DNA of 64,000 nucleotides, taken from positions 62,001 through 126,000 of the forward strand of contig JAMLIB010000005.1 of NCBI GenBank assembly GCA_023954415.1, in the 5' to 3' direction. This document shows positions 1 to 8,965 of this stretch, one piece after another. This DNA comes from Trueperaceae bacterium (GTDB taxonomy: Bacteria; Deinococcota; Deinococci; Deinococcales; Trueperaceae). A model generated the notes under the pieces. That model ran no database searches. It saw nothing but the letters and a program-made list of their open reading frames with translations, and was not told the origin of the DNA. Within the stretch, counting starts at the first letter, position 1. Every line of letters starts with the position of its first letter. The translations under genes were made by a program, and so were the position numbers.

Positions 1-67
1 TTCTGGCCGACGGGGTCTGCTGGGAGGTCGAGCCTGGCCTCGGGTCCGAGGCGGCGGCCCGGCTCAC
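1..67 (-). CDS. possible start of an unidentified gene (partial)
   Basis: A GTG codon at 67-65 overlaps the stop codon of the preceding RodZ-like gene in a GTGA arrangement, and the frame stays open to the window edge (22 codons). The visible residues are rich in Ala, Ser, Pro and Arg and match no family I recognise. The tight overlap is typical of translationally coupled genes in this window, but so short an open frame in high-GC DNA could be chance. Confidence 0.3.
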   Translation of the reverse strand, partial: MSRAAASDPRPGSTSQQTPSAR

Positions 68-1257
68 CTGGCGCTGAACGCCCTACCCACGACGGCCCCG
101 GCCGAGCCCATGACCGTAGGGGCCCCGTCGCCGACCGTCACCTCGACGCCGGCGGCGTTGCCCGCATGCACGTAGACGGGGAGAGTGAAGCGGTAGACGG
201 CGCCGGGCGCGGCCGTCGTGTACACGAGCCGCTCGCCCTCGTTGCGCGCGGTGCCGCGGTAGACCTCGAGCCAGCTCGTGGCCCTCACGGTGATGAGGAC
301 CTCGTTGCCGCTCGGAGCCGCGCTCGAAGTGGTGGGGCTGGAAGCGCCGGGCTCGGCGTCGGCGGCCGTCAGCGCGAACTGGAGCGTGCCGCCCTCGGTC
401 AGGTCGACGGTCTGCTCGAGCGTCTGGTAGCCGTCGAGGCTCACGCGCAGCGTCCGGTTGGCGCGGGCCGTCACGGGCGCGGCGCGGATGGGAGTCACTC
501 CGGGGAGCATGAAGCCGTCCACGGCCACCTGCGCTCCCGCCGGCTCGGTGATGACGTCGATGAGCACGGTGCCGCCGACGGGCGTGCTCGTCTGGCCCCC
601 GCCGGCGAGCGGGGCCTCCAGGCCGGCGGCGGGGGGCACGGTGGCGGGAGTCGTAGGGGTGGTGGGGGGCACCTGGGTGACGGCGCTGCCAGGGCGGAAG
701 AACAGGGCGTTGTACCCCCACACCGCCAAGGCCACGAGCGCGACGACGAGCAGCACGGTCGGGACCATCGGGTTGATCCGGAAACCCCGCCCGGTGGAGC
801 GGCGCTTCGCCTGGCGCGGCGGCGGTTCGCCCCGCCGCTCCTTCTCCAGGCGCTCCTCCAGCGTGGTGAGACCGCCGGCGCGCTGGCGCTCCCGCTGGTA
901 GAGCTCGAGGGCCTCGTCGCCGGGTAGGCCGACGGCGTGCGCGAACAGCCTCACGAAGTTGCGGGTGTAGACGTCCTCGGGAAGGTCCGCGAAGCGACCC
1001 TCCTCGAGTGCGCGCAGGTACTCGCGGCGTACGTGCGTCAGCTCGGCGACGTCGCCGAGCTCGAGTCCCTTCGACTCGCGCGCCTCGCGGAAGAGGCGGC
1101 CCAGGTCGCCTGCGCCGGCTTGGCGCAGGTCCGCGCCAGCTTGGCGCAGGTCCGCGCCAGCTTGGCGCAGGTCGGCGCCGGTTTGGCGCAGGTCCGCGCC
1201 GGCGTGGCGCCCGTCGGCGCCGGTCAGTCGGGAGTCGGTGTCGTCCGAGGGTCTCAT
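64..1257 (-). CDS. RodZ-like HTH membrane protein with PEGA domain and N-terminal heptad repeats
   Basis: This 397-residue protein has a RodZ-type architecture: a cytoplasmic helix-turn-helix domain at about residues 50-120, a basic linker, one membrane span at about 164-187, then an extracytoplasmic part. RodZ proteins link MreB to the cell-wall elongation machinery. Outside the membrane a PEGA-like beta domain (about 225-295) precedes a C-terminal beta region resembling DUF4115 (about 318-397). Residues 13-47 are five 7-residue repeats of the type GADLRQA, encoded by 21-bp DNA repeats. The ATG overlaps the psuG stop codon as ATGA, so the two genes are probably coupled. The role in cell shape is inferred from architecture; a general HTH/PEGA membrane regulator is the alternative. 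Confidence 0.8.
   Translation of the reverse strand: MRPSDDTDSRLTGADGRHAGADLRQTGADLRQAGADLRQAGADLRQAGAGDLGRLFREARESKGLELGDVAELTHVRREYLRALEEGRFADLPEDVYTRNFVRLFAHAVGLPGDEALELYQRERQRAGGLTTLEERLEKERRGEPPPRQAKRRSTGRGFRINPMVPTVLLVVALVALAVWGYNALFFRPGSAVTQVPPTTPTTPATVPPAAGLEAPLAGGGQTSTPVGGTVLIDVITEPAGAQVAVDGFMLPGVTPIRAAPVTARANRTLRVSLDGYQTLEQTVDLTEGGTLQFALTAADAEPGASSPTTSSAAPSGNEVLITVRATSWLEVYRGTARNEGERLVYTTAAPGAVYRFTLPVYVHAGNAAGVEVTVGDGAPTVMGSAGAVVGRAFSAR
1120..1224. repeat. 21-bp tandem repeats inside the RodZ-like gene
   Basis: Five units with a 21-bp period begin at 1120, 1141, 1162, 1183 and 1204. On the plus strand each starts TTGGCGCAGGTCCGCGCC or a close variant; the fifth is the most degenerate. 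The period is a multiple of three, so changes in unit number add or remove one 7-residue heptad without shifting frame. Confidence 0.9.
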
Positions 1258-2192
1258 CGCACACCCGCCCCTACGAGATCGGGCGCCGCGCTGCTCGCGC
1301 CCGCGTACGCCGCCGCTATGCGGGCGGCAAGCCTGGCGTTCTCCTCCAATAGACGGAGGTTGACGGTCATCGTCTCGCCGTTCGAGAGCTTGGCGACGGC
1401 GTCGAGCATGTAGGGGGTGGTGTCGCGGCCGTGCACGCCTGCGGCCACGGCGCTCGCCCTGGCTGCTTGGAGCCAGGTATCGAAGCGGTCGCGGGGGAGA
1501 CCGGAACTGACCGGGTTGCTGATGAGCACCCCCGCGCCGAGGCCGAGGCGCTCCTGGGCGCGCAGGACCGCCGCCGCGGCCGCCGGGTCGTCGACCCTGG
1601 ACGGCAGGGGGATCGCCGTCTCCTCGACGAAGAAGCCCGCCAGGCGGTCGGAACGGTAACCGACCACGGGCACGCCGAGGGTCTCGAGGCGTTCGGTGGT
1701 CGCCTCAGCGTCCAGGATGCTCTTGGGGCCGGCGCATACCGTCAGGACGCGGTAGTTGGCCAGCGCGACGAGATCGGCCGACTCGTCGAACGGCGTGTCG
1801 TGCACGCCGCCGATGCCGCCGGTAGCGAACACCTTGATGCCCGCCCCGAACGCAGCGAAGAGGGTGGTGGCGACGGTGGTGCCGGCGTCGCGCCCGGCTG
1901 CGAGCAGGGCGGCGAAGTTCCAGAGGGAGGCCTTGTCGGCGCCCCCGGACGCCAGGCGTTCGAGGTCGGGGGGCTCGAGGCCGACCCTGACCTCGCCGGC
2001 GACGACGGCGACGGTGGCCGGCACGGCGCCTCCCTCGCGCACGACCTCCTCGAGACGCTTGGCGAGCTCGAGGTTGTGCGGGCGCGGCAGACCGTGGGTG
2101 ATGACGGTCGACTCCAACGCGACGACGGGCGCGCGTTCGGTCAACGCGTCCGCTACCTCGGTCGAGATGCGCAGCGAAGCTGGGAGGCTCAC
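1254..2192 (-). CDS. psuG: pseudouridine-5'-phosphate glycosidase
   Basis: The protein (312 residues) splits pseudouridine 5'-phosphate into uracil and ribose 5-phosphate in nucleoside salvage. It is a full-length member of the PsuG/IndA family: VALESTVI at 24-31, the glycine-rich FATGGIGGVH at 122-131, and CAGPKSILD at 153-161, whose Lys157 fits the Schiff-base lysine of the family. The start is GTG at 2192, seven bases after a TAATAT -10 box, which suggests a leaderless message. The RodZ-like gene follows with a 4-bp overlap. The usual partner kinase PsuK is not adjacent, although a PfkB-family kinase is encoded at 22-23 kb. Confidence 0.95.
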   Translation of the reverse strand: MSLPASLRISTEVADALTERAPVVALESTVITHGLPRPHNLELAKRLEEVVREGGAVPATVAVVAGEVRVGLEPPDLERLASGGADKASLWNFAALLAAGRDAGTTVATTLFAAFGAGIKVFATGGIGGVHDTPFDESADLVALANYRVLTVCAGPKSILDAEATTERLETLGVPVVGYRSDRLAGFFVEETAIPLPSRVDDPAAAAAVLRAQERLGLGAGVLISNPVSSGLPRDRFDTWLQAARASAVAAGVHGRDTTPYMLDAVAKLSNGETMTVNLRLLEENARLAARIAAAYAGASSAAPDLVGAGVR

Positions 2193-2199
2193 GAGGTCG

Positions 2200-2205
2200 A
2201 TATTA
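2200..2205 (-). promoter_or_regulatory. -10 box of psuG, leaderless type
   Basis: TAATAT on the minus strand lies 7 nt before the GTG start of psuG. This is the spacing expected when transcription begins at or next to the start codon. No good -35 box or Shine-Dalgarno sequence is visible. Confidence 0.6.
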
Positions 2206-2246
2206 CCCCAGCCGCATGAGCGCGACCGGTCGCGTTCGAGCCGTGC

Positions 2247-2252
2247 TACCCT
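2247..2252 (+). promoter_or_regulatory. extended -10 box of the FUN14-like gene
   Basis: TGC-TACCCT fits the extended TGnTANNNT form and ends 8 nt before a GTG at 2261. This supports GTG 2261 rather than the in-frame ATG at 2216 as the start of the FUN14-like protein. Confidence 0.45.
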
Positions 2253-2260
2253 GCCTGAGA

Positions 2261-2587
2261 GTGAACGTCGACCTCACGAGCGTCATGCCCTGGGTGCAGC
2301 AGCTGTCTTTCGGGGCCGTGGCGGGGTTCGTGGCGGGCTTCGCCCTCAAGAAGGTCGGCAAGTTCGTCGCGCTCGCCGTTGGCGTTCTCTTCGTCGTCAT
2401 CCAGCTCCTCGCCTGGTCCGGCTACCTGAGCGTCGACTGGGGCAGGATCCAGGCTTCGGTCGATCCGCTGCTCGAACCGACGAGGTTGGAGCAGTTGTGG
2501 CAAGGGCTCCTCGCCATGCTCACGTACAACCTGCCGTTCGGAGCCGCGTTTGTAACCGCGCTCGTGATCGGCTTGCGCCGCGGTTGA
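2261..2587 (+). CDS. FUN14-family small membrane protein
   Basis: A protein of about 108 residues with the FUN14 pattern: a glycine-spaced hydrophobic segment (FGAVAGFVAGFALKKVGK), a second helix leading to GYLSVDW, and a C-terminal membrane segment. Bacterial FUN14 proteins have no settled function; the mitochondrial homologues are mitophagy receptors. I chose GTG 2261 because a TACCCT -10 box ends 8 nt upstream; an in-frame ATG at 2216 would add 15 residues of Arg-rich sequence. It is divergent from psuG. Confidence 0.7.
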   Translation: MNVDLTSVMPWVQQLSFGAVAGFVAGFALKKVGKFVALAVGVLFVVIQLLAWSGYLSVDWGRIQASVDPLLEPTRLEQLWQGLLAMLTYNLPFGAAFVTALVIGLRRG

Positions 2588-2621
2588 GCGGCGTCGGCGA
2601 GCTCGGCAGACACGGTGTCCT

Positions 2622-2702
2622 CGACGCACCGTCGGAGCGCGGGGGAACCGGCGATGGCCTCGGCCTCACTTGCGGATACGGTGGCCTGCGACGCACCGTC
2701 GG
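2622..2702. repeat. pair of 14-bp direct repeats with internal dyad
   Basis: CGACGCACCGTCGG occurs at 2622-2635 and again at 2689-2702, 67 bp apart. Similarity extends to both sides (a CGGTG-CCT block before, a GGGAAC-CGG block after), so this looks like a diverged duplication of about 40 bp. Each copy contains a short dyad, CGACG-CAC-CGTCG. The rest of 2588-2819 holds nothing else I can identify. Confidence 0.6.
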
Positions 2703-2819
2703 CGTGTGAGGGAACCCGGTGCGGATCGGAGCGCCGGGTCTCCGGCCTGCGCCGCCGTATGCATGAGCGCGAGCAAGCGACATGAGTGACATACGCTCAA
2801 ATGGCTTGATAGACTGCGC

Positions 2820-2849
2820 TTGACACCACCGTTGGAGCCTGGATAGGAT
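2820..2849 (+). promoter_or_regulatory. sigma-A type promoter of groES-groEL
   Basis: A perfect -35 hexamer TTGACA (2820-2825) is followed after 18 bp by TAGGAT (2844-2849), a 4/6 match to the -10 consensus. Transcription would start near 2856, at the edge of the CIRCE-like operator. Confidence 0.7.
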
Positions 2850-2857
2850 ATGGCCGT

Positions 2858-2884
2858 TTGGCAGTCTCATGCCGAGACTGCCAA
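2858..2884. promoter_or_regulatory. CIRCE-like heat-shock operator
   Basis: TTGGCAGTC, nine bases, GACTGCCAA has the 9-N9-9 geometry of CIRCE (TTAGCACTC-N9-GAGTGCTAA). Each arm matches the consensus at 7 of 9 positions and the two arms are perfectly complementary; the pairing extends to 11 bp with a 5-base loop. It lies just after the predicted transcription start and before groES, where HrcA represses in other bacteria. No hrcA gene is in this window. Confidence 0.75.
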
Positions 2885-2909
2885 GTTCAGCCCTTCAATG
2901 GAGGAACCC

Positions 2910-3212
2910 ATGGCGGACAAGAAGCAGAACCTCAGGCCTATCGGCGACAAGGTCGTGGTCGAAGTCATCGACGAGCCCCAGACGACCCTAAGCGGCATCG
3001 TGTTGCCGGACAGCGCCAAGGAGAAGAGCCAGCGCGGCAAGGTCATCGCCGTCGGCAGCGGCAAGCTCCTGGACAACGGCTCGCGCGAGCCGATGGAGGT
3101 CAAGGTCGGCGACACCGTGCTCTTCGCCAAGTACGGCGGCACGGAGGTCGACCTGGGCGGTCAGGAGTTGATGATCCTGAGCCAGCGCGACATCCACGCC
3201 GTCCTCGAGTAA
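2910..3212 (+). CDS. groES: co-chaperonin GroES
   Basis: A 100-residue GroES, the usual length. It forms the heptameric lid of the GroEL folding chamber in the cytoplasm. Family features are [12 protein letters not shown] near the N-terminus, the mobile-loop region with [12 protein letters not shown], and the C-terminal [12 protein letters not shown] strand. The start is ATG 2910 (MADKKQ), preceded by GGAGG at 2900-2904. An ATG at 2850 in the same frame abuts the -10 box and cannot be transcribed from this promoter. groEL follows after 88 bp. Confidence 0.97.
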   Translation: MADKKQNLRPIGDKVVVEVIDEPQTTLSGIVLPDSAKEKSQRGKVIAVGSGKLLDNGSREPMEVKVGDTVLFAKYGGTEVDLGGQELMILSQRDIHAVLE

Positions 3213-3276
3213 GGCGCGCCGCTCCCCGTAAAGACGAGAGCGCGAGATCAAGACCAACGACTTGTTACGTAACTAG

Positions 3277-4938
<1,662 letters not shown>

Positions 4939-5007
4939 GAGCCGCGCGCGAGGCGGCGTGGCCCGGGCGGCTCCCTAACGGAGCGCTGATGGGCCGAGCG
5001 CGCCACT

Positions 5008-5058
5008 ACGCTAAGACGAGGCGCCCCCGGGTAGACCGGGGGCGCCTCGTCTTAGCGT
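5008..5058. terminator. long hairpin after groEL
   Basis: A perfect inverted repeat pairs 5008-5030 with 5036-5058 (23 bp, extendable by a G-U pair) around the 5-base loop GTAGA. It lies 70 bp after the groEL stop. No T-run follows, so it may also act as a 3'-end stabilising structure or limit read-through into the next gene. Confidence 0.8.
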
Positions 5059-5081
5059 GAAACGTGAGGGCGCACGCGAGG

Positions 5082-5125
5082 TAACTTCGAGCATGCCGAC
5101 CGCACCCCCGGAGGTGTCGCCATGA
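5082..5125 (+). CDS. possible leaderless mini-cistron coupled to the phosphodiesterase gene
   Basis: A TAACTT -10-like box (5082-5087) is followed after 5 nt by ATG 5093. This opens a 10-codon frame (MPTAPPEVSP) whose TGA overlaps the ATG of the next gene as ATGA. The coding part is 5093-5125. The same arrangement occurs before pilT. Such a short frame may arise by chance, and nothing shows that it is translated. Confidence 0.35.
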
Positions 5126-6429
5126 CGGACCTGCAAGACCTCCTAGGCCCCGAGTTCGTAGCGCCGTACGCCTCGGGCCGCTCCCTCACGAGCGTGCCGA
5201 GCACCGTCGGGCACCTGCTCGGCGCCGGCGAGGGGTGGCGCTCGGCGCCGCTGGCACTGCCCGGCCTGCCCGGGAACGCTCGCAGGGTCGTCGTCCTCTT
5301 GGTGGACGGGCTCGGCTACCACCGGCTCGCCGATCAGGTGGCGAAGGACGACCTCGGCCTCGCCGCCCTGCTCGAGCGCTACACGCCCGGCTGGAGCCCG
5401 AGCGGACCGCTCGGCGAGCCCCTCCTCACCGTAGCGCCGTCCACGACGGTCGTCGCCACCACCGTCCTGGCGGGGAACGGGGCGAGCCCGGGCGAGACGG
5501 GCTTCCTCGGCTACACGCAGTACCTCCCACGCCCCGGCTTCGTCGCGAACATGCTCTTCTGGCGGCCGGCCTGGGCCGCGGCGGCGCGCAGCGGCGACCT
5601 CGAGGCCTGGGGCCTCGCGCCCGAGGCGGCGTTGCCGATCCCGACCGTCTACCAGGTCTTGGCGCCCCAGGGCGTGGCGAGCACCGCCTTCTACCCCCAC
5701 GAGATCACCCGGAGCCCCTTGTCGCGCATGCAGACCGCCGGGGCTCGCGTGCGCGGCTACATCGGCTGGGTCGACCTGTTGACGCAGCTGCGAGAGCACC
5801 TCGAGGCGTCGGCGGGCGGGCGCGGCTACAGCTTCGCCTACTTCCCCGACCTGGACTCGCTCCAGCACCGCGATGGCCCACCGAGCGCGAGCTACGCGCC
5901 CCTGCTCGAAGCGTTCGTGTCCGGGCTCGCGCGGCTGCTCGGGCGCCTGTCGCCCGCCGCGCGGCGCGACACCCTCGTCCTCGTCACCGCCGACCACGGC
6001 CACCACGCCGTACCGCCGTCCGAGGCGGCCTACCTGGGAGAGCTCGGCGAGCTGCGCCCCCTGCTGGCCCGCCGTGAGGGCGGCGAGCCGCGCCACGTCT
6101 ACCTCTACGCGCGCCCCGGCGCGGCGGACGAGCTCCATGCCGCCTGCGCGCGCTTGGGTGGGAGCTTCCTGGCGCTGCGCGGCGAGGAGGCGTTGGCTGC
6201 CGGCCTTTACGGCGACCCCGGTAGCCTGCACCCCGAGGCGACCAGGCGCGTCGGCGACGTGGTCCTGCTGGCCCGCGGAGGGGCGGCGCTCTGGGAGGCC
6301 GAGCGCGTGCGCGCCGAGCCGGGGGGCTCGGGGGCCGGACCGGCGGACCTGCCCGCCGGGATGCACGGCTCGCTCACCCCCGAGGAGATGCGCGTGCCGC
6401 TGCTGACGCTCGACCTCGGCGCCGGTTAA
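5122..6429 (+). CDS. alkaline-phosphatase-superfamily phosphodiesterase/nucleotide pyrophosphatase
   Basis: A 435-residue protein with the type I phosphodiesterase (NPP-like) fold. The metal-binding VVVLLVDGLGY is near residue 55. The nucleophile segment APSTTVVATT has Thr108/109 as candidate nucleophile, followed by the family signature PGETGFLGY. Further metal ligands are in YFPDLDSLQHRDGP and VTADHGHH. No signal peptide is visible, so it is probably cytoplasmic. The substrate cannot be told from sequence. GGAGG lies 8-12 nt before the ATG. Its stop codon overlaps the stop of gpmI on the other strand. Confidence 0.85.
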   Translation: MTDLQDLLGPEFVAPYASGRSLTSVPSTVGHLLGAGEGWRSAPLALPGLPGNARRVVVLLVDGLGYHRLADQVAKDDLGLAALLERYTPGWSPSGPLGEPLLTVAPSTTVVATTVLAGNGASPGETGFLGYTQYLPRPGFVANMLFWRPAWAAAARSGDLEAWGLAPEAALPIPTVYQVLAPQGVASTAFYPHEITRSPLSRMQTAGARVRGYIGWVDLLTQLREHLEASAGGRGYSFAYFPDLDSLQHRDGPPSASYAPLLEAFVSGLARLLGRLSPAARRDTLVLVTADHGHHAVPPSEAAYLGELGELRPLLARREGGEPRHVYLYARPGAADELHAACARLGGSFLALRGEEALAAGLYGDPGSLHPEATRRVGDVVLLARGGAALWEAERVRAEPGGSGAGPADLPAGMHGSLTPEEMRVPLLTLDLGAG

Positions 6430-8000
6430 CCCCGCGCCAGCAGGGACTTCCCCGTCATCTCGGGCGGTTGCGGCACGCCCAACAGCTCGAGCACCGTAGG
6501 CGCGACGTCACCGAGGATGCCGCCCGGGCGCAGGCGCGCGTCGGCCAGGGCGGGGTCGTCGCTCACGAGCACGCACGGCACAGGGTTCGTCGTGTGGGCG
6601 GTGTGGGGGCTACCGTCAGCCTCGAGCATCTTCTCGGCGTTGCCGTGGTCGGCCAGCACGATCGCGGCGCCGCCGCGCGCCAGCACGGCGTCGAGGACCT
6701 CGCCCAGGCAGGCATCGACGACCTCGCAGGCCTCGACGGCGGCGGCGATCACGCCCGTATGCCCGACCATGTCCGGGTTGGCGAAGTTGACGAGCACGAA
6801 GTTGTCGTCACGCTCCCGCAACCGCGCGGCGGTCAGCGCCGCCAGCTCGCGCGCGCTCATCTCCGGCTGCAGGTCGTAGGTAGCCACCTTCGGCGACGCG
6901 ACCATGCGCCGCTCCTCACCGACTTGCTGCTCCTCGCGCTGCGCGTCGAAGAAGTAGGTCACGTGCGCGTACTTCTCCGTCTCGGCCGTGTGGTACTGCT
7001 TCAGACCCGCTTCCGCCAGCACCTCGGGCAACGTCTCCAGGACGGGCGGGACGGAGAAGGCGAACGGGACGTGGAGCTCCTTGTCGTACTCCATGAGCGA
7101 GGCGAACGTCGTGCGCGGCGTCCGGCACCGCTCGAACCCGCCCCAGCCGTCGTCGCCGACGAGCGCGTGGCTGAGCTGCCGCGCCCGGTCCGTTCGGAAG
7201 TTGAAGTAGAGCACCGCGTCGCCGTCCCGCACGGCGCCGTCGTCGGCCGCACCGTCCTCGGACGGCGTGCTGTCCGTGGTGATCACGGTCGGCCGGATGA
7301 ACTCGTCCGTCTCGCCGCGGGCGTACGCGGCCTCGGCGGCCGCTACGGCGCTGCCGGCCGTGTACTCGCCCCGCGCGCACACGATCAGGTCGTAGGCGAG
7401 CTTGGTGCGCTCCCACCTGCGGTCGCGGTCCATGGCGTAGTACCGCCCGCAGACGGTGGCCACCCGAGCGTCGCAACCGGCCTCGCGCAAGCGGGCGAGG
7501 GCCTCCTCGAGCGTCGCGAGGTAACGAACGCCTCCGTCCGGCGGGGAGTCGCGCCCGTCCGTGAACGCGTGGACGCGCACCCGCGCGAGGCGCTCGCGAC
7601 CGGCGAGCTCCAGTAGGGCCAGGAGGTGCTTCAGGTCGGAGTGCACGCCGCCGTCGCTGACCAGGCCGAGCAGGTGCAGGGTGTGGCCACGAGCCGCGGC
7701 GAACGTTCGCAGCAGCACGGGGTTGGTGTAGAACGAGCCGTCGTCGATGAGCCCCTGGATGTACGTGAGGCTCTGCTTCACGACGCGCCCGGCCCCCAGG
7801 TTGAGGTGACCGACCTCGCTGTTGCCCATCTGACCTTCGGGCAGACCGACTGCCGGACCTGACGCCTGCAACTGGGTGTGGGGTCGCTCGCGCCACAGGC
7901 GGTCGAAGACGGGGGTGCGCGCGAGGGCGACGGCGTTGCCGGGCCCGGCAGGGGCCAAGCCGAAGCCGTCGAGGATTATCAGTGCCACGGGGTTGGTCAT
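6426..8000 (-). CDS. gpmI: 2,3-bisphosphoglycerate-independent phosphoglycerate mutase
   Basis: A 524-residue glycolytic enzyme that interconverts 3- and 2-phosphoglycerate using a metal-bound phosphoserine. LIILDGFG (Asp11) starts the metal site, GNSEVGHLNLGAG holds the catalytic Ser61, and LADHGNAEKM holds later metal ligands. The start is ATG 8000 (MTNPVALIILDGFG) behind GGAGA. A longer open frame upstream runs into the dciA coding region and is not real. Probably the last gene of recF-dciA-gpmI, 41 bp after dciA. Confidence 0.97.
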   Translation of the reverse strand: MTNPVALIILDGFGLAPAGPGNAVALARTPVFDRLWRERPHTQLQASGPAVGLPEGQMGNSEVGHLNLGAGRVVKQSLTYIQGLIDDGSFYTNPVLLRTFAAARGHTLHLLGLVSDGGVHSDLKHLLALLELAGRERLARVRVHAFTDGRDSPPDGGVRYLATLEEALARLREAGCDARVATVCGRYYAMDRDRRWERTKLAYDLIVCARGEYTAGSAVAAAEAAYARGETDEFIRPTVITTDSTPSEDGAADDGAVRDGDAVLYFNFRTDRARQLSHALVGDDGWGGFERCRTPRTTFASLMEYDKELHVPFAFSVPPVLETLPEVLAEAGLKQYHTAETEKYAHVTYFFDAQREEQQVGEERRMVASPKVATYDLQPEMSARELAALTAARLRERDDNFVLVNFANPDMVGHTGVIAAAVEACEVVDACLGEVLDAVLARGGAAIVLADHGNAEKMLEADGSPHTAHTTNPVPCVLVSDDPALADARLRPGGILGDVAPTVLELLGVPQPPEMTGKSLLARG

Positions 8001-8041
8001 ATGGTCTCCGATCGAGGTCGCGCGCGGCGGGCCGCGCGTCG

Positions 8042-8965
8042 TCAGCCTCGGCCCCCCGCCAACCGTAGGACGTTGGCGACGTGCGGGTCGAAGGCGTGGA
8101 AGTCGGCGGGCGTGAACGTCTCGGGCTCGCGCCCATGCTCGAGCGCGAGCCTGCACCGCACCACGCTCTCGAGCTGCAGGGCGAGGCGGTCGTCGGTCAC
8201 GGCGGCGGGCAGGAGGGTGGCGATGACGGAGTCGAGCGACCGGGCCGCCAGGTAGGCGGCCACGGCGCGCTCGTCCTCGCCGAGCCCGTCCACCTCCGCA
8301 CGGGGCGCCGTGCGGAGGCGTTCCGCGGCGGCCACTACCCGCCCCTCGTGGGCGTAGCGGTAACAAGCCTGGCATAGGGCGCGTTCCAGTTCCGCGTCGG
8401 CATCACGCCTGCCAGCCGCCTTGCGGGCGGCCTCCCTCAACGACTCCGGGCGCAAGGGTCCGTCGTGCAGGGCGCCGCAGGTCGGGCACGTGGTCCAGCC
8501 CAGCTCGCGGCGGGCCGCCTGCAGGCCGAGGAAGCGGGTGCCGGCCGCCAGCGTCGCTCGCTCCAGCTCCTCCGGCAGGTCGAGCCGTTGCAGGCTCGCG
8601 GTCAGCGCCGCGAGCGCGGCGGGGTCAGGCGCGATCAGCGCGCGGTTCGAGGCGGGCCGCTCGTCCCCGTCGTCCAGGCGCCCGACCTGGAAGCGGATGT
8701 CGCGGACGTCGGCGTTGCCGAGGTACGCGCGGTAAGCGTCGACGAGCCGGTGGCGCCCGAGGCTCAAGTGCATGGCCGTCTCGGAGTCGTTGACGTTGAC
8801 GTACAAGACCCCGTCGCGAAGGGCCACGGCCGTGCTGAAGGCGGCCAGCTCGGCCCCGGCGACGGCGCGCCACGCGATGACGGCCCCGGCGCGCCGCACG
8901 CCGCGCTTGACGGCGGCCCGGCGGAAGACCTCCTCGATCAGCTCCGAGACGTGCCGCTCACGCAC
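8042..8965 (-). CDS. DciA-like (DUF721) protein with a four-cysteine C-terminal extension
   Basis: Residues 1-97 of 307 match the DUF721/DciA domain, the helicase-loading factor that replaces DnaC in most bacteria. The remaining 210 residues are unusual. CPTC (Cys160, Cys163) and CQAC (Cys198, Cys201) make a C-x2-C...C-x2-C pattern suited to one zinc ion, followed by a helical region ending near 307. The gene starts inside the 3' end of recF (8-bp overlap), so the two should be coupled; recF-dciA adjacency fits a replication role. The zinc-binding reading is inference from cysteine spacing. Confidence 0.75.
   Translation of the reverse strand: MRERHVSELIEEVFRRAAVKRGVRRAGAVIAWRAVAGAELAAFSTAVALRDGVLYVNVNDSETAMHLSLGRHRLVDAYRAYLGNADVRDIRFQVGRLDDGDERPASNRALIAPDPAALAALTASLQRLDLPEELERATLAAGTRFLGLQAARRELGWTTCPTCGALHDGPLRPESLREAARKAAGRRDADAELERALCQACYRYAHEGRVVAAAERLRTAPRAEVDGLGEDERAVAAYLAARSLDSVIATLLPAAVTDDRLALQLESVVRCRLALEHGREPETFTPADFHAFDPHVANVLRLAGGRG

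Noticed and set aside
1120-1224. 21-bp repeats considered as a CRISPR array.
   Set aside because: The units are directly abutting with no spacers and encode in-frame heptads.
8001-8375. An upstream extension that would make gpmI 649 residues.
   Set aside because: It overlaps dciA coding sequence and gives Arg/Pro-rich nonsense; the phosphoglycerate mutase family starts at MTNPVALIILDGFG.
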